Shown piece after piece: positions 50,799 through 59,403 of a stretch of DNA of 64,000 nucleotides; the stretch's first letter is position 1, and every line of letters begins with the position of its first letter. Below the pieces are notes generated by a model. That model did not search any database. It saw only the letters and a program-made list of their open reading frames with translations, and was not told where the DNA came from. The stretch comes from Anaeromicropila herbilytica (GTDB taxonomy: Bacteria; Bacillota; Clostridia; Lachnospirales; Lachnospiraceae): the NCBI RefSeq assembly GCF_016591975.1, contig NZ_AP024169.1, positions 3,759,001 to 3,823,000 of the forward strand, written 5' to 3'. The position numbers and the translations under genes were made by a program.

Positions 50799-53426
50799 AT
50801 GAATCGTGACTATCAACAAAGTAAAGAAAGCCTGTATGATAAATATCATACAAACCCAAATGGATTAACAAAGGATCAAGCTAAAGAGAAATTAATTCAA
50901 GAAGGTTATAATGAACTCGTAGGAAATCAGAAAAAGAGCTTGTTTATTATCTTTCTGGAGCAATTCAAAGACTTCTTAGTAATTATACTACTAATTGCTG
51001 CAACAATATCTGCTTTTCTAGGTGATATGGAAGGTGCAATTGTAATATTTACTGTTGTAATACTAAATGCTATATTAGGAATGTTTCAACATAAGAAAGC
51101 TGAAAAATCCTTAGATAGCTTAAAACAATTATCTACACCAAATGCAAAAGTTATTCGTGATGGTGTAACGGAAATTATCTTATCACGAGAAGTTGCGGTA
51201 GGTGATATTGTTCTACTTGAAGCTGGTGATTATATCTGCGCTGACGGTCGTATCATCGAAAATGCAAGTCTAAAAGTGAACGAAAGTGCTCTAACAGGTG
51301 AAAGTCTAAATGTTGAAAAACAAGATCTCATAATTGAAAAAGAAGTACCATTAGGTGATCGTATTAATATGGTATACGCTGGTAGCTTTGTTACTTATGG
51401 ACGTGCAAGCTTTTTAGTAACGAATACTGGTATGAATACTGAAGTTGGTAAAATTGCTACTCTATTAAAAGAAACTAAAGAGCACAAAACACCATTACAA
51501 GTGAACCTAGATCGTTTTGGTAAAAACTTATCCATTGTAATACTTGCAATCTGTGCTGTACTCTTTGCAGTTAGTGTATTACAAGGAACTAGCGTAATTG
51601 ATGCATTTACCTTTGCTGTTGCTCTAGCTGTTGCTGCCATACCAGAAGCCTTAAGTTCTATTGTTACGATTGTATTAGCCTTCGGAACTCAGAAAATGGC
51701 TAAGGAAAATGCAATCATACGTAAAATTCATGCTGTTGAAGGCCTTGGAAGTGTTTCTATCGTATGTTCTGATAAGACAGGAACTTTAACTCAGAATAAA
51801 ATGACCGTGATGCATGCTTATGTGAATGTTCAAACTCACAAGACGGATCAATATACCTTAGATAATAAAACAAGAGATAAGTTATTAAAGTACAGTGTAT
51901 TATGTAATGATGCTAGTAATATCGATGGAAAAGAAGTTGGTGACCCTACCGAGGTAGCATTAATTAATTTAGCTCTTACGATCGAGAAAGTATCAAATAA
52001 TAAGAATGTAAATCCTGAATTTATTAGAAGGCAATATGGACGTATCAGTGAAGTTCCATTTGATTCTGATCGTAAGTTAATGTCTACGTTATGCAATATA
52101 GATAATCAAAATGTTATGATTACCAAAGGTGCCGTTGATGTTCTATTAAATCGTATCTCAAGTATTGAAATTGACCAGCAAGTAAGAGAAATTACCGAAG
52201 ACGATAAGAAAAATATTGAGAAAATGAATATGCAATATTCCGAACAAGGACTTCGTGTATTAGCGTTTGCATATAAAAATGTTACTGATCAAAGTATCAC
52301 TTTAGATGATGAAAATGATTTAACTTTCATTGGCCTTATCGCTATGATGGATCCTCCAAGACTAGAATCCAGAGATTCTGTTCTTCGTTGTATCGAAGCT
52401 GGTATTCGTCCAATCATGATTACTGGCGACCACAAGATTACTGCTGCTGCAATTGCAAAGGAAATAGGAATCTTAAGAGATGGCGATATTGCGGTAGAAG
52501 GTGAAGAAATTGAATCATTAACTGATGAAGAATTAAGAACATTTGTTGATAAAGTAAGTGTTTATGCTAGGGTATCTCCTGAACATAAGATTCGTATAGT
52601 TCGTGCATGGCAAGAAAAGGGTAACATCGTTGCAATGACAGGCGATGGTGTAAATGATGCACCTGCATTAAAACAAGCGGATGTTGGTGTAGCCATGGGT
52701 ATTACGGGAACCGAAGTTGCCAAAGATGCTGCTTCTATGGTATTGACTGATGATAACTTTGCAACCATTGTAAAAGCAATTGAAAATGGACGTAATGTTT
52801 ACGCAAATATCAAGAAATCAATTAAGTTCCTGTTATCTGGTAATACTGCTGGTATTCTATCCGTATTATATGCTTCACTTTTAGGTTTAGCAGTACCTTT
52901 TGCATCGGTTCATTTACTATTTATCAATCTACTAACAGATAGTCTTCCTGCAATCGCGTTAGGTTTAGATAAGCATTCCAAAGAGGTAATGAAGGATGCC
53001 CCAAGACGAAAAGACGAATCAATATTAACGAAATCCTTCTTACTTAATATACTATTTGAAGGATTGATCATTGCTATATTAACGATGTCTGCTTACTATA
53101 TTGGCCTAGAAAATGGTGGCATTAAAACTGCAAGTACAATGGCATTCGCAACCCTATGTTTATCAAGACTTGTACATGGTTTTAATAGTAAATCAGAACA
53201 ATTCATATTATTTAAAAAGGAAATCTTTAATAACAAATATTTAATCGGTGCTTTTGCAGTTGGATTTATATTACTTAATATTGTGCTTTTCGTTCCAGCC
53301 TTCTATTCTGTATTCGAGGTTGTACAATTAGAGATAAATCAAATATTAACGATATATGGATTGGCATTCTTAAATTTGATTGTGATTCAATTATCTAGAG
53401 TTATTAAAAATGCTATTCAAAAATAA
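50799..53426 (+). CDS. P-type (P2A) cation ATPase, Ca2+ or Mn2+ exporter, second copy
   Basis: An 875-residue pump with TGES, PEAL in helix 4, CSDKTGTLTQN, and MTGDGVNDAPALKQADVG in the hinge. Helix 4 reads AAIPEALS, where the paralogue at 31257 has AAIPEGLA, a difference in the ion-binding region. The start at 50799 is chosen because GAGGAGAGATGCT precedes it; the earlier ATG at 50784 overlaps that site. It stands alone, preceded by a riboswitch-like leader and followed by two hairpins. Confidence 0.93.
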   Translation: MNRDYQQSKESLYDKYHTNPNGLTKDQAKEKLIQEGYNELVGNQKKSLFIIFLEQFKDFLVIILLIAATISAFLGDMEGAIVIFTVVILNAILGMFQHKKAEKSLDSLKQLSTPNAKVIRDGVTEIILSREVAVGDIVLLEAGDYICADGRIIENASLKVNESALTGESLNVEKQDLIIEKEVPLGDRINMVYAGSFVTYGRASFLVTNTGMNTEVGKIATLLKETKEHKTPLQVNLDRFGKNLSIVILAICAVLFAVSVLQGTSVIDAFTFAVALAVAAIPEALSSIVTIVLAFGTQKMAKENAIIRKIHAVEGLGSVSIVCSDKTGTLTQNKMTVMHAYVNVQTHKTDQYTLDNKTRDKLLKYSVLCNDASNIDGKEVGDPTEVALINLALTIEKVSNNKNVNPEFIRRQYGRISEVPFDSDRKLMSTLCNIDNQNVMITKGAVDVLLNRISSIEIDQQVREITEDDKKNIEKMNMQYSEQGLRVLAFAYKNVTDQSITLDDENDLTFIGLIAMMDPPRLESRDSVLRCIEAGIRPIMITGDHKITAAAIAKEIGILRDGDIAVEGEEIESLTDEELRTFVDKVSVYARVSPEHKIRIVRAWQEKGNIVAMTGDGVNDAPALKQADVGVAMGITGTEVAKDAASMVLTDDNFATIVKAIENGRNVYANIKKSIKFLLSGNTAGILSVLYASLLGLAVPFASVHLLFINLLTDSLPAIALGLDKHSKEVMKDAPRRKDESILTKSFLLNILFEGLIIAILTMSAYYIGLENGGIKTASTMAFATLCLSRLVHGFNSKSEQFILFKKEIFNNKYLIGAFAVGFILLNIVLFVPAFYSVFEVVQLEINQILTIYGLAFLNLIVIQLSRVIKNAIQK

Positions 53427-53473
53427 GCTTTAAAAGAAATCAAAATGTATGCTTAAAGTAGCCTATAAAAGCA

Positions 53474-53563
53474 ACCTGTAATTGATCCATTTTTTATGAT
53501 TACAGGTATAAGTACAAAAAGGTAGAGCCTAAGAAAAGGTTCTACCTTTTTCTTAGGCTCTAC
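53474..53563. terminator. Two hairpins after the second P2A ATPase
   Basis: First hairpin: ACCTGTAAT / ATTACAGGT at 53474-53506. Second: GTAGAGCCTAAGAAAA / TTTTCTTAGGCTCTAC at 53522-53563, whose arm can also pair locally (GGTAGA / TTCTACC). The second serves both converging genes. Confidence 0.75.
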
Positions 53564-53629
53564 ACTCTACTAAATTAATAGATTATCTCTATCAGTTCTA
53601 TTGTCTATGTATGCTAATTCTCCAATAGA

Positions 53630-54481
53630 TTAGCCAATGAATTCACGAATCTGATCCGCTTTACTTTTTGCATCATGAATACCCAAGCGATATACGTTAA
53701 CTAATTTTTTATGGTTTCGCTCTAGACGATTGACTGGTAACTTTTCATCTGGGCTTATTACTATAGCTTTTCCTTGTCTTTCAAGTTCATAACAATATGC
53801 CAATTTCTTGTTATACATCTGATCCCTTGTCATTAACAAATCTACTAACTTTGGATAGTCTCCATAGATATGTTTACAGATACGATAATTTACTTCTCTC
53901 TTCTTTTGATAATCTTTATGTCTCGTTAAGACAATAACGTTAAATTCATTGCCATCAGCAATTGATTTTTCAATTGGTATCGGATCTGATATTCCACCAT
54001 CTAATAATTCTAATCCCTTATATTCAATAATCTTGGCTAAGAATGGCTGTGAGCAGGACGCTCTAAGGCAATCAAAGCTCTCTTGATATTCTGATTTCTC
54101 ATAATAAACTGGTTCCGCTGTTGTAATATCTGTTGTACCAGTGACGAAACGAATATCTGACTGAAAGAATGCATCCATATCAAGTGGTTCTAGCTTTCTT
54201 CCTAGTTCATCTATAACAAAATCAAAATCAAAGATACATCCTTTTTTAATCAAATTACGCAGACTAATATATCTTGGATCATTAATATATTTCGTAAGAA
54301 CATTAAAGTTTCTTTTCTTCTGTTTTGTTACAAAACTTGTAGCATTACATGCTCCCGCTGATACTGCTACTACATATGGAAATTCTATCCCCTTTTCCAT
54401 AAAGTATTCTAATACACCTGCGGTGTAGATACCTCTCATACCTCCACCTTCTAGTACTAATCCTACTGACATCTTATTCAC
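53630..54481 (-). CDS. Patatin-like phospholipase (YjjU/RssA type)
   Basis: Length 283. The oxyanion motif GLVLEGGGMRGIYTAGVLE, the Ser nucleophile in VSAGACNA (the residue normally Gly two before it is Ala here, AVSAGA) and the catalytic Asp in LLDGGISDPIPI form the Ser-Asp dyad of patatins. The C-terminal part (about 190-280) is helical and basic, as in YjjU. Cytoplasmic lipid acyl hydrolase; physiological substrate unknown. Single gene. Confidence 0.92.
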   Translation of the reverse strand: MNKMSVGLVLEGGGMRGIYTAGVLEYFMEKGIEFPYVVAVSAGACNATSFVTKQKKRNFNVLTKYINDPRYISLRNLIKKGCIFDFDFVIDELGRKLEPLDMDAFFQSDIRFVTGTTDITTAEPVYYEKSEYQESFDCLRASCSQPFLAKIIEYKGLELLDGGISDPIPIEKSIADGNEFNVIVLTRHKDYQKKREVNYRICKHIYGDYPKLVDLLMTRDQMYNKKLAYCYELERQGKAIVISPDEKLPVNRLERNHKKLVNVYRLGIHDAKSKADQIREFIG

Positions 54482-54529
54482 TCACTTTCTAACATGTATT
54501 AATTACTTCCCCGTCTCTCATTAACCCTA

Positions 54530-54719
54530 TAGTACTAGATTCATAAAGCCTTGTTTTTGTTTACTGAGTGTATATCGCTGTATAATTATGAATTTTGGCT
54601 ACCTTTCCCTCTAGTATCATATTTTTTACAAGCCTCATAACAAGTAAAAATACTCACTCACGTTCCTATTTTTATTTTGAGTCTTGACAAAATATAAACG
54701 ATACTCTCGGCCGGACTAC
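54530..54719. repeat. Family B repeat, left part, interrupted by the IS element
   Basis: Contains TTTACTGAGTGTATATCGCT (54559-54578) and AAAGCCTTG, matched in reverse orientation by the sequence at 56273-56345 (AAAGCCTTTCTTAGTGTA on the minus strand). The insertion sequence has split one inverted-repeat element into these two parts. No coding potential. Confidence 0.6.
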
Positions 54720-56272
54720 CAATGTCGTCAACTTAACACTTGTAGTAAAAAAGTTTACAAAAAATTGTACAAAAATAAAACATCATATTTGATTATTTAT
54801 AAAAATAGTGTAAACTATATGAGCGAGCAGTTTTTCGTTTTATAATGTATATTATAAAGTGGATTTTGTGTTCTGGGAGAACTTCATCCTGCTTCGCATT
54901 TTCTTTCGCTCATAAGAACGGTTTGTACGTACTTGTGAGCGATTTTTTATACCTATTTTTATCAAATTATTAATAACCTTTTTAGCAATACGATAGTTAC
55001 AAATCAAAGTATATAGCTTATTAAAAAGATAGTTTACTAGAATATTTCTATTTGTTTTATAACATGTTGTTTTCTTTGTTTCCTGTTGAATATTAGATAT
55101 TTCTTCATTGCAAACAGAAGCAAACATTGATAATAGGTTTGAAGCAAACATCGCAGCATAAAATTCCTGTTCAATTGCTTCCGGTTTTATGCCCATAAAA
55201 TTTTCTAGCTTTAATATCGATTTGACTTCACGATATTTCGTTTCAATCCCCCACCTTATAAAATATAGTTCTTTAAACATTTCAACAGTTATATTGGGGT
55301 CAAAAAGATTTGTAACAAGTGTCTCTTGTAAGCCTGATGGCAAATCAAACTTTATAACTCTTAGCGGATAGGAACAGTCGTTATGAGAATACTGTATTGA
55401 AGTATCACCATAATTACATTGATATACCGCTTTTAACGCACCATGGGACTTTGTTTTATGTCTCATTACAAAGAAACATTGCTTTTCTTGAAGTTGCGCA
55501 TAGAGTTTTCTAGATGGATAACCTCTATCAAAAATAATAATTGGTGCTTTCTCTCCGTGAACTTGATTTAAATTAAATTCATCGATTAATGTTTGGGCTT
55601 GAACTAATTCAGAAGTACGATAATGAACGAGTTTTGTATTAAGTAAGTTATCATTCAAAACATCATACAAAGCCGAAGCAGAAGCCAGAGCGACAGGGTC
55701 ATATTGATTTTTTTTAGAACCATAATAAGTTTGATTTTCTTTTGTGTTAGGAATCTGCAATGAAGTACCATCAATCGCTAATACAGGGTGACCATTCCAA
55801 GTATTAAGGTTTGATCTTGTTTTATTAACATCAGTAGTCATTAGAAAAATTTCACGAAAAGCATCAGGTTTAATTTTAAAGCGAGCTTTTGAAAAAGCCT
55901 GTTTTGAAATTGAGTCAATTGCAAGGTTTGAAGAATCTATGTAATCGGAAAGAGCCACAGATAAAGATTTTTGTGGCTGACTTAAAAGGAATAAAATAAT
56001 ATCCTTAAAAGTTAATTTTCGATTACGATTAAAGCTTTTTTGATTAATCCTATGTTTTTCAATAAACTCTTCGCTAGTAATAAGGTTATTAACTGATTTT
56101 AATAAAGATGATATTTTTTTAATCATAATATGAAGTCCTCCAAAATTTAATAGTAAAAATGTATCTATTAAAATTTTGGAGCAAACATTTGTTTGTCAAT
56201 TTGCATTTTAGACAAAATAATGTTTGATTTTTGTTCAGTATTTATTTGTAACTTCTTAAGTTGACGACATTG
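54720..56272 (-). mobile_element. IS4-family insertion sequence (1553 bp)
   Basis: Terminal inverted repeats CAATGTCGTCAACTTAA at 54720-54736 and, reversed, at the right end (56256-56272). The flanking direct repeat GCCGGACTAC (54710-54719 and 56273-56282) is a perfect 10-bp target duplication, as usual for the IS4/IS231 group. One transposase gene fills the element. The intact ends, target duplication and open frame argue for a recent insertion. The target was a family B repeat. Confidence 0.93.
54852..56126 (-). CDS. IS4-family DDE transposase
   Basis: Intact 424-residue transposase. Catalytic Asp in PVLAIDGTSLQIPN and Asp in IIIFDRGYPSRKLY. The Y-x2-R-x3-E-x6-K signature of the IS4 family is YFIRWGIETKYREVK. 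The N-terminal part is helical and DNA-binding (SVALSDYIDSSNLAID; TFKDIILFLLSQPQKSLS). Basic C-terminal tail. Frame uninterrupted, so the element could be active. Confidence 0.95.
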   Translation of the reverse strand: MIKKISSLLKSVNNLITSEEFIEKHRINQKSFNRNRKLTFKDIILFLLSQPQKSLSVALSDYIDSSNLAIDSISKQAFSKARFKIKPDAFREIFLMTTDVNKTRSNLNTWNGHPVLAIDGTSLQIPNTKENQTYYGSKKNQYDPVALASASALYDVLNDNLLNTKLVHYRTSELVQAQTLIDEFNLNQVHGEKAPIIIFDRGYPSRKLYAQLQEKQCFFVMRHKTKSHGALKAVYQCNYGDTSIQYSHNDCSYPLRVIKFDLPSGLQETLVTNLFDPNITVEMFKELYFIRWGIETKYREVKSILKLENFMGIKPEAIEQEFYAAMFASNLLSMFASVCNEEISNIQQETKKTTCYKTNRNILVNYLFNKLYTLICNYRIAKKVINNLIKIGIKNRSQVRTNRSYERKKMRSRMKFSQNTKSTL

Positions 56273-56345
56273 GCCGGACTACGCCAAAATTAATAATAAT
56301 ACATCAATATACACAATGTACACTAAGAAAGGCTTTAATACTCTA
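56273..56345. repeat. Family B repeat, right part after the IS insertion
   Basis: Reverse-orientation partner of 54530-54719: on the minus strand AAAGCCTTTCTTAGTGTACA and then ATTAATTTTGGCG mirror AAAGCCTTG ... GAGTGTATA ... GAATTTTGGC on the other side of the insertion. Confidence 0.55.
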
Positions 56346-56353
56346 ATCCCTAT

Positions 56354-56392
56354 AGTGAAGAGACGTCTTCTATATGAAAACGTCTCTTCACT
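56354..56392. terminator. Terminator of trpS
   Basis: AGTGAAGAGACGT pairs perfectly with ACGTCTCTTCACT, just past the trpS stop on the minus strand. Confidence 0.75.
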
Positions 56393-56403
56393 GAACTTCT
56401 ATT

Positions 56404-57408
56404 CTATCTTATTCTTTCTGGAAATCCAACCTTTTTCTGGACTTTCCTTAATGTTTTATTTGCATAATAGGAAGCTTTCTCAGCATTTGCTTTGATAATT
56501 CCATCCACATAATCTTTGTTCTTATTCAGGTCATCTACCTTGTCTTGAATTGGTTTTAAGACACTGACAACAGATTCACCAACTGCTATTTTAAAATCGC
56601 CATATCCCCTACCATCAAATTCTCTAACAATCTCATCTGGTGTCTTACCTGAACATGCGGAGTAAATATCGATTAGATTCTTAACCCCTGGCTTGTCCTC
56701 AGTATATAATACTTCACTTCCAGAATCAGTGATTGCACGCTTAAATTTACGCATTACGGTATCAGGATCATCGGATAAATAGATACTTCCATTTGGATTC
56801 TCATCAGATTTTGACATCTTCTTCGTTGGTTCTTGAAGACTCATAATCTTTGCTCCAATCTTACCAATATAAGGTTCTGGAATCGTAAATACATCACCAT
56901 ATATACTATTAAAGCGTTCTGCAATATCTCTAGTTAATTCAAGATGTTGCTTTTGATCAATACCAACTGGAACAACATCCGCTTGGAATAATAGAATATC
57001 CGCTGCCATTAAGACTGGATATGTGAATAAACCACCATTAATATTATCTGAGTGTTTTTGAGACTTATCTTTAAATTGTGTCATACGACTTAATTCACCC
57101 ATATAAGTATAACAATTTAAGATCCAACTTAATTCTGCATGCGCAGATACATGGGATTGATAATAGATACAGTTCTTCTCTGGATCTAACCCTGCTGCAA
57201 TATATAATGTAAGTAAAGCCCTAGCTCTTTTTCTTAGTTCCGCTGGGTTCTGTCTTACTGTAATCGAATGCATATCTACTACACTATAGAAACATTCATA
57301 TTCACTATCAAGCGTTACCCAGTTTTTTAATGCTCCAAGATAATTACCTAATGTAAGATTTCCTGTTGCCTGCATACCACTAAATAGCGTCTTTTTACCA
57401 TCTATCAT
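56404..57408 (-). CDS. trpS: Tryptophanyl-tRNA synthetase
   Basis: Class I synthetase of 334 residues. The HIGH-type motif lies in GMQATGNLTLGNYLGAL, KMSKS is present in KKMSKSDENPNGS, and the tryptophan-binding DQKQHLELTRDIAERFN is typical of bacterial TrpRS. Complete and normal in length. Its promoter is at 57450-57478. There is no room for a T-box leader before the start (about 40 nt), so it is probably not controlled by tRNA-Trp. Confidence 0.96.
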   Translation of the reverse strand: MIDGKKTLFSGMQATGNLTLGNYLGALKNWVTLDSEYECFYSVVDMHSITVRQNPAELRKRARALLTLYIAAGLDPEKNCIYYQSHVSAHAELSWILNCYTYMGELSRMTQFKDKSQKHSDNINGGLFTYPVLMAADILLFQADVVPVGIDQKQHLELTRDIAERFNSIYGDVFTIPEPYIGKIGAKIMSLQEPTKKMSKSDENPNGSIYLSDDPDTVMRKFKRAITDSGSEVLYTEDKPGVKNLIDIYSACSGKTPDEIVREFDGRGYGDFKIAVGESVVSVLKPIQDKVDDLNKNKDYVDGIIKANAEKASYYANKTLRKVQKKVGFPERIR

Positions 57409-57449
57409 TGTAACACATCCTTATATTTTTCTATTATATTCTTACGGTA

Positions 57450-57478
57450 AGTGTACCATAGCAAGCTTATTTTGTAAA
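57450..57478 (-). promoter_or_regulatory. Promoter of trpS
   Basis: On the minus strand TTTACA (57478-57473), 17-bp spacer, TACACT (57455-57450). AAGGATGTGT is the ribosome binding site about 30 nt further on. Confidence 0.55.
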
Positions 57479-57579
57479 GTTAGACGAAAATTCTGGAAGT
57501 AATAATTAACTTTATCCGTTGAATCAGAAACTATAAAAGTGCTCTTTATGGGCCATTTTGCATGGTGAATTTTAATGTA

Positions 57580-57609
57580 TTTACATTCCTATTTCATTAA
57601 TGCTATAAT
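57580..57609 (+). promoter_or_regulatory. Promoter of luxS
   Basis: TTTACA (57580-57585), 18-bp spacer, TATAAT (57604-57609). The luxS leader is about 27 nt long and holds AGGAGGACTATCT before ATG. Confidence 0.68.
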
Positions 57610-57642
57610 AATATCAATTTCAACCTATTAGGAGGACTATCT

Positions 57643-58122
57643 ATGGAACAAATAGCAAGCTTTACAATAGACCATTTAAGATTATTAAAAGGAGTATATG
57701 TATCTAGAAAAGATAAAGTTGGAGATCAAGTGATTACTACTTTTGATATTCGCATGACAAGACCAAATATGGAACCTGTTATGAATACTGCTGAGATGCA
57801 TGCCATTGAACATCTTGCAGCAACTTATTTAAGAAATGATGAAACTTACGGTAATAAAACAATTTATTTTGGACCTATGGGATGCCGTACTGGATTCTAT
57901 CTACTATTAGCAGGTGAATACGAATCAAAAGACGTAATACCTTTACTAACTTCCATGTATGAATTCATCCGTGACTTTGAAGGAGACGTTCCTGGTGCTT
58001 CTGCAATTGGCTGTGGAAATTATCTTGATATGAACTTAAATATGGCGAAATATCTAGCAAAACATTTTCTTAACGAAGTATTATATAACATAAGCGAAGA
58101 ACACCTAATCTATCCAGTTTAA
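57643..58122 (+). CDS. luxS: S-ribosylhomocysteine lyase (LuxS)
   Basis: A 159-residue metalloenzyme that converts S-ribosylhomocysteine to homocysteine and the AI-2 precursor DPD. The metal ligands are the two His of HAIEHLAA and the Cys of GCGNYLDMN; the catalytic Cys is in GPMGCRTGFY. Complete. No mtn/pfs or SAM-cycle gene is adjacent. Own promoter and terminator make it a single-gene unit. Confidence 0.96.
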   Translation: MEQIASFTIDHLRLLKGVYVSRKDKVGDQVITTFDIRMTRPNMEPVMNTAEMHAIEHLAATYLRNDETYGNKTIYFGPMGCRTGFYLLLAGEYESKDVIPLLTSMYEFIRDFEGDVPGASAIGCGNYLDMNLNMAKYLAKHFLNEVLYNISEEHLIYPV

Positions 58123-58132
58123 ATGTAAAACA

Positions 58133-58190
58133 AGAGCACTCTACACTTACTTTCTTTTATTTGAATTAAGTGTAGAGTGTTCTTTTTTAT
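58133..58190 (+). terminator. Terminator of luxS
   Basis: AGAGCACTCTACACTTA pairs with TAAGTGTAGAGTGTTCT with one mismatch, then T6. Confidence 0.85.
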
Positions 58191-58237
58191 TTTCGTTTCG
58201 AATATACTATATCGATAAAGCTAGATTGGAGAAAGGC

Positions 58238-58924
58238 ATGGATATAAAAATGGAGGAGAATATAAATAATAATCCATCATCTGTTAACAGGAATGATGAT
58301 ATAAATAATGAATTGAATAGTGATAGAAATGATACTACATCAGCGGAATCCTTGGATGAGAGTCAGATAAAAATTGCTTCAATTCCAAATCAGAAGAATC
58401 AAAAGAACCAAAAGAATCAGAGAAATCAAAAAAATCAAAATAACCAGAGAGGAAATAATCCATTTAATAGGCATGGTTTAGACATCTTTCGAACTGCAAC
58501 TCCTTTTCTAGACAGTAGATCAAGAAGAAATGTTAATATGATTATAAAAATGACCGAATTAACTGAATCGCTTCGTGAATATAATACTCCAAATGATTTA
58601 TCAGCTTGTTCTCTTGGAGAAGACAAAATAGATACTGAAGGAATGTTATTAGAAATAAAAAGTGTCTGCACTCCAAAAGAAAGAGATTTCATTGATTTAA
58701 TAATAAATTTTATGAAAGCTAAAAACCTTTATAATACCTATCAAACAATAGCATCAGCTTCTCCCTCCTCTGCTAGCAACCAGAAGAATACTTCTTCCAA
58801 TCCATTTGGTTTTAATGATAATTCAAATATGTTCGAAATGCTATTATCGTTTATGCCACCTGATCAAAAAAACAACTTCGATACTCTTAGTATGTTAATG
58901 AGCACCATGAATTTAAACACATAA
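58238..58924 (+). CDS. Low-complexity protein with a repeated short helical motif
   Basis: I do not recognise the family. An Asn/Ser/Asp-rich N-terminus (1-45) runs into a tract of Gln-Lys-Asn triplets (about 50-75), then a folded segment (about 80-175) starting DIFRTATPFLDSRSRRNVNM, an Asn/Ser linker, and a C-terminal helix. The motif TPKERDFIDLIINFM (near 150) and MPPDQKNNFDTLSMLM (near 212) look alike, and a third version closes the next protein (MSPSEKQKFNSMRVMM). The start at 58238 follows GGAGAAAGG; a TTG 4 codons earlier lies in that site. Tandem with 59020-59313. Confidence 0.7.
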   Translation: MDIKMEENINNNPSSVNRNDDINNELNSDRNDTTSAESLDESQIKIASIPNQKNQKNQKNQRNQKNQNNQRGNNPFNRHGLDIFRTATPFLDSRSRRNVNMIIKMTELTESLREYNTPNDLSACSLGEDKIDTEGMLLEIKSVCTPKERDFIDLIINFMKAKNLYNTYQTIASASPSSASNQKNTSSNPFGFNDNSNMFEMLLSFMPPDQKNNFDTLSMLMSTMNLNT

Positions 58925-59019
58925 TCATTAACTCAAACTCCACAGTTAATATGTTTATTAAATACTTATATATTCAGTTGTTATTCATTTAAATTAAATA
59001 AAAGAAATGGAGTGATAAT

Positions 59020-59313
59020 ATGAAGAATATGTCTTGGATTAACCATCCAGCAATGAAGAATATTGATCCTAGAAAATTAGCAGTTCTCGTTGAATTAATT
59101 GGTGATGCAGAGGGAAAACCTTTGGATAAATCTCTTCCTAGCTTAATGAGCGCCAATGCCAAATTAAAAACTATGGGCTTATCTTTTACTGCAGAAGAAA
59201 CAAACTTAATTCTTGAAATCTTAACGAAAGATATGTCCCCATCAGAAAAGCAGAAATTTAATTCCATGCGTGTGATGATGGAAAATGTAATACAGAAAAA
59301 CAGCAAACGTTAA
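59020..59313 (+). CDS. Small protein sharing the C-terminal motif of its upstream neighbour
   Basis: A 97-residue helical protein, SD GGAGTGATAAT. It opens MSWINHPAMKNIDPRKLAVL after two residues of lead and closes with MSPSEKQKFNSMRVMMENV, which resembles the last helix of the preceding protein (MPPDQKNNFDTLSMLM). The two genes are 95 bp apart with no terminator between, so they likely form one transcript. No known domain recognised; a role as partner of the neighbour is suggested only by the shared motif. Confidence 0.7.
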   Translation: MKNMSWINHPAMKNIDPRKLAVLVELIGDAEGKPLDKSLPSLMSANAKLKTMGLSFTAEETNLILEILTKDMSPSEKQKFNSMRVMMENVIQKNSKR

Positions 59314-59321
59314 ATATACAT

Positions 59322-59375
59322 AAAAAGCAAAGTCGGAATATGCTACCATTTCTATTCCAGCTTTGCTTTTCTTTT
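59322..59375. terminator. Terminator between the small protein gene and the proteases
   Basis: AAAAAGCAAAG and GGAATA pair with TATTCC and CTTTGCTTTT, followed by further T. Bidirectional between convergent genes. Confidence 0.75.
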
Positions 59376-59403
59376 ATTACAACATTTCTAACAAACTATC
59401 TTA

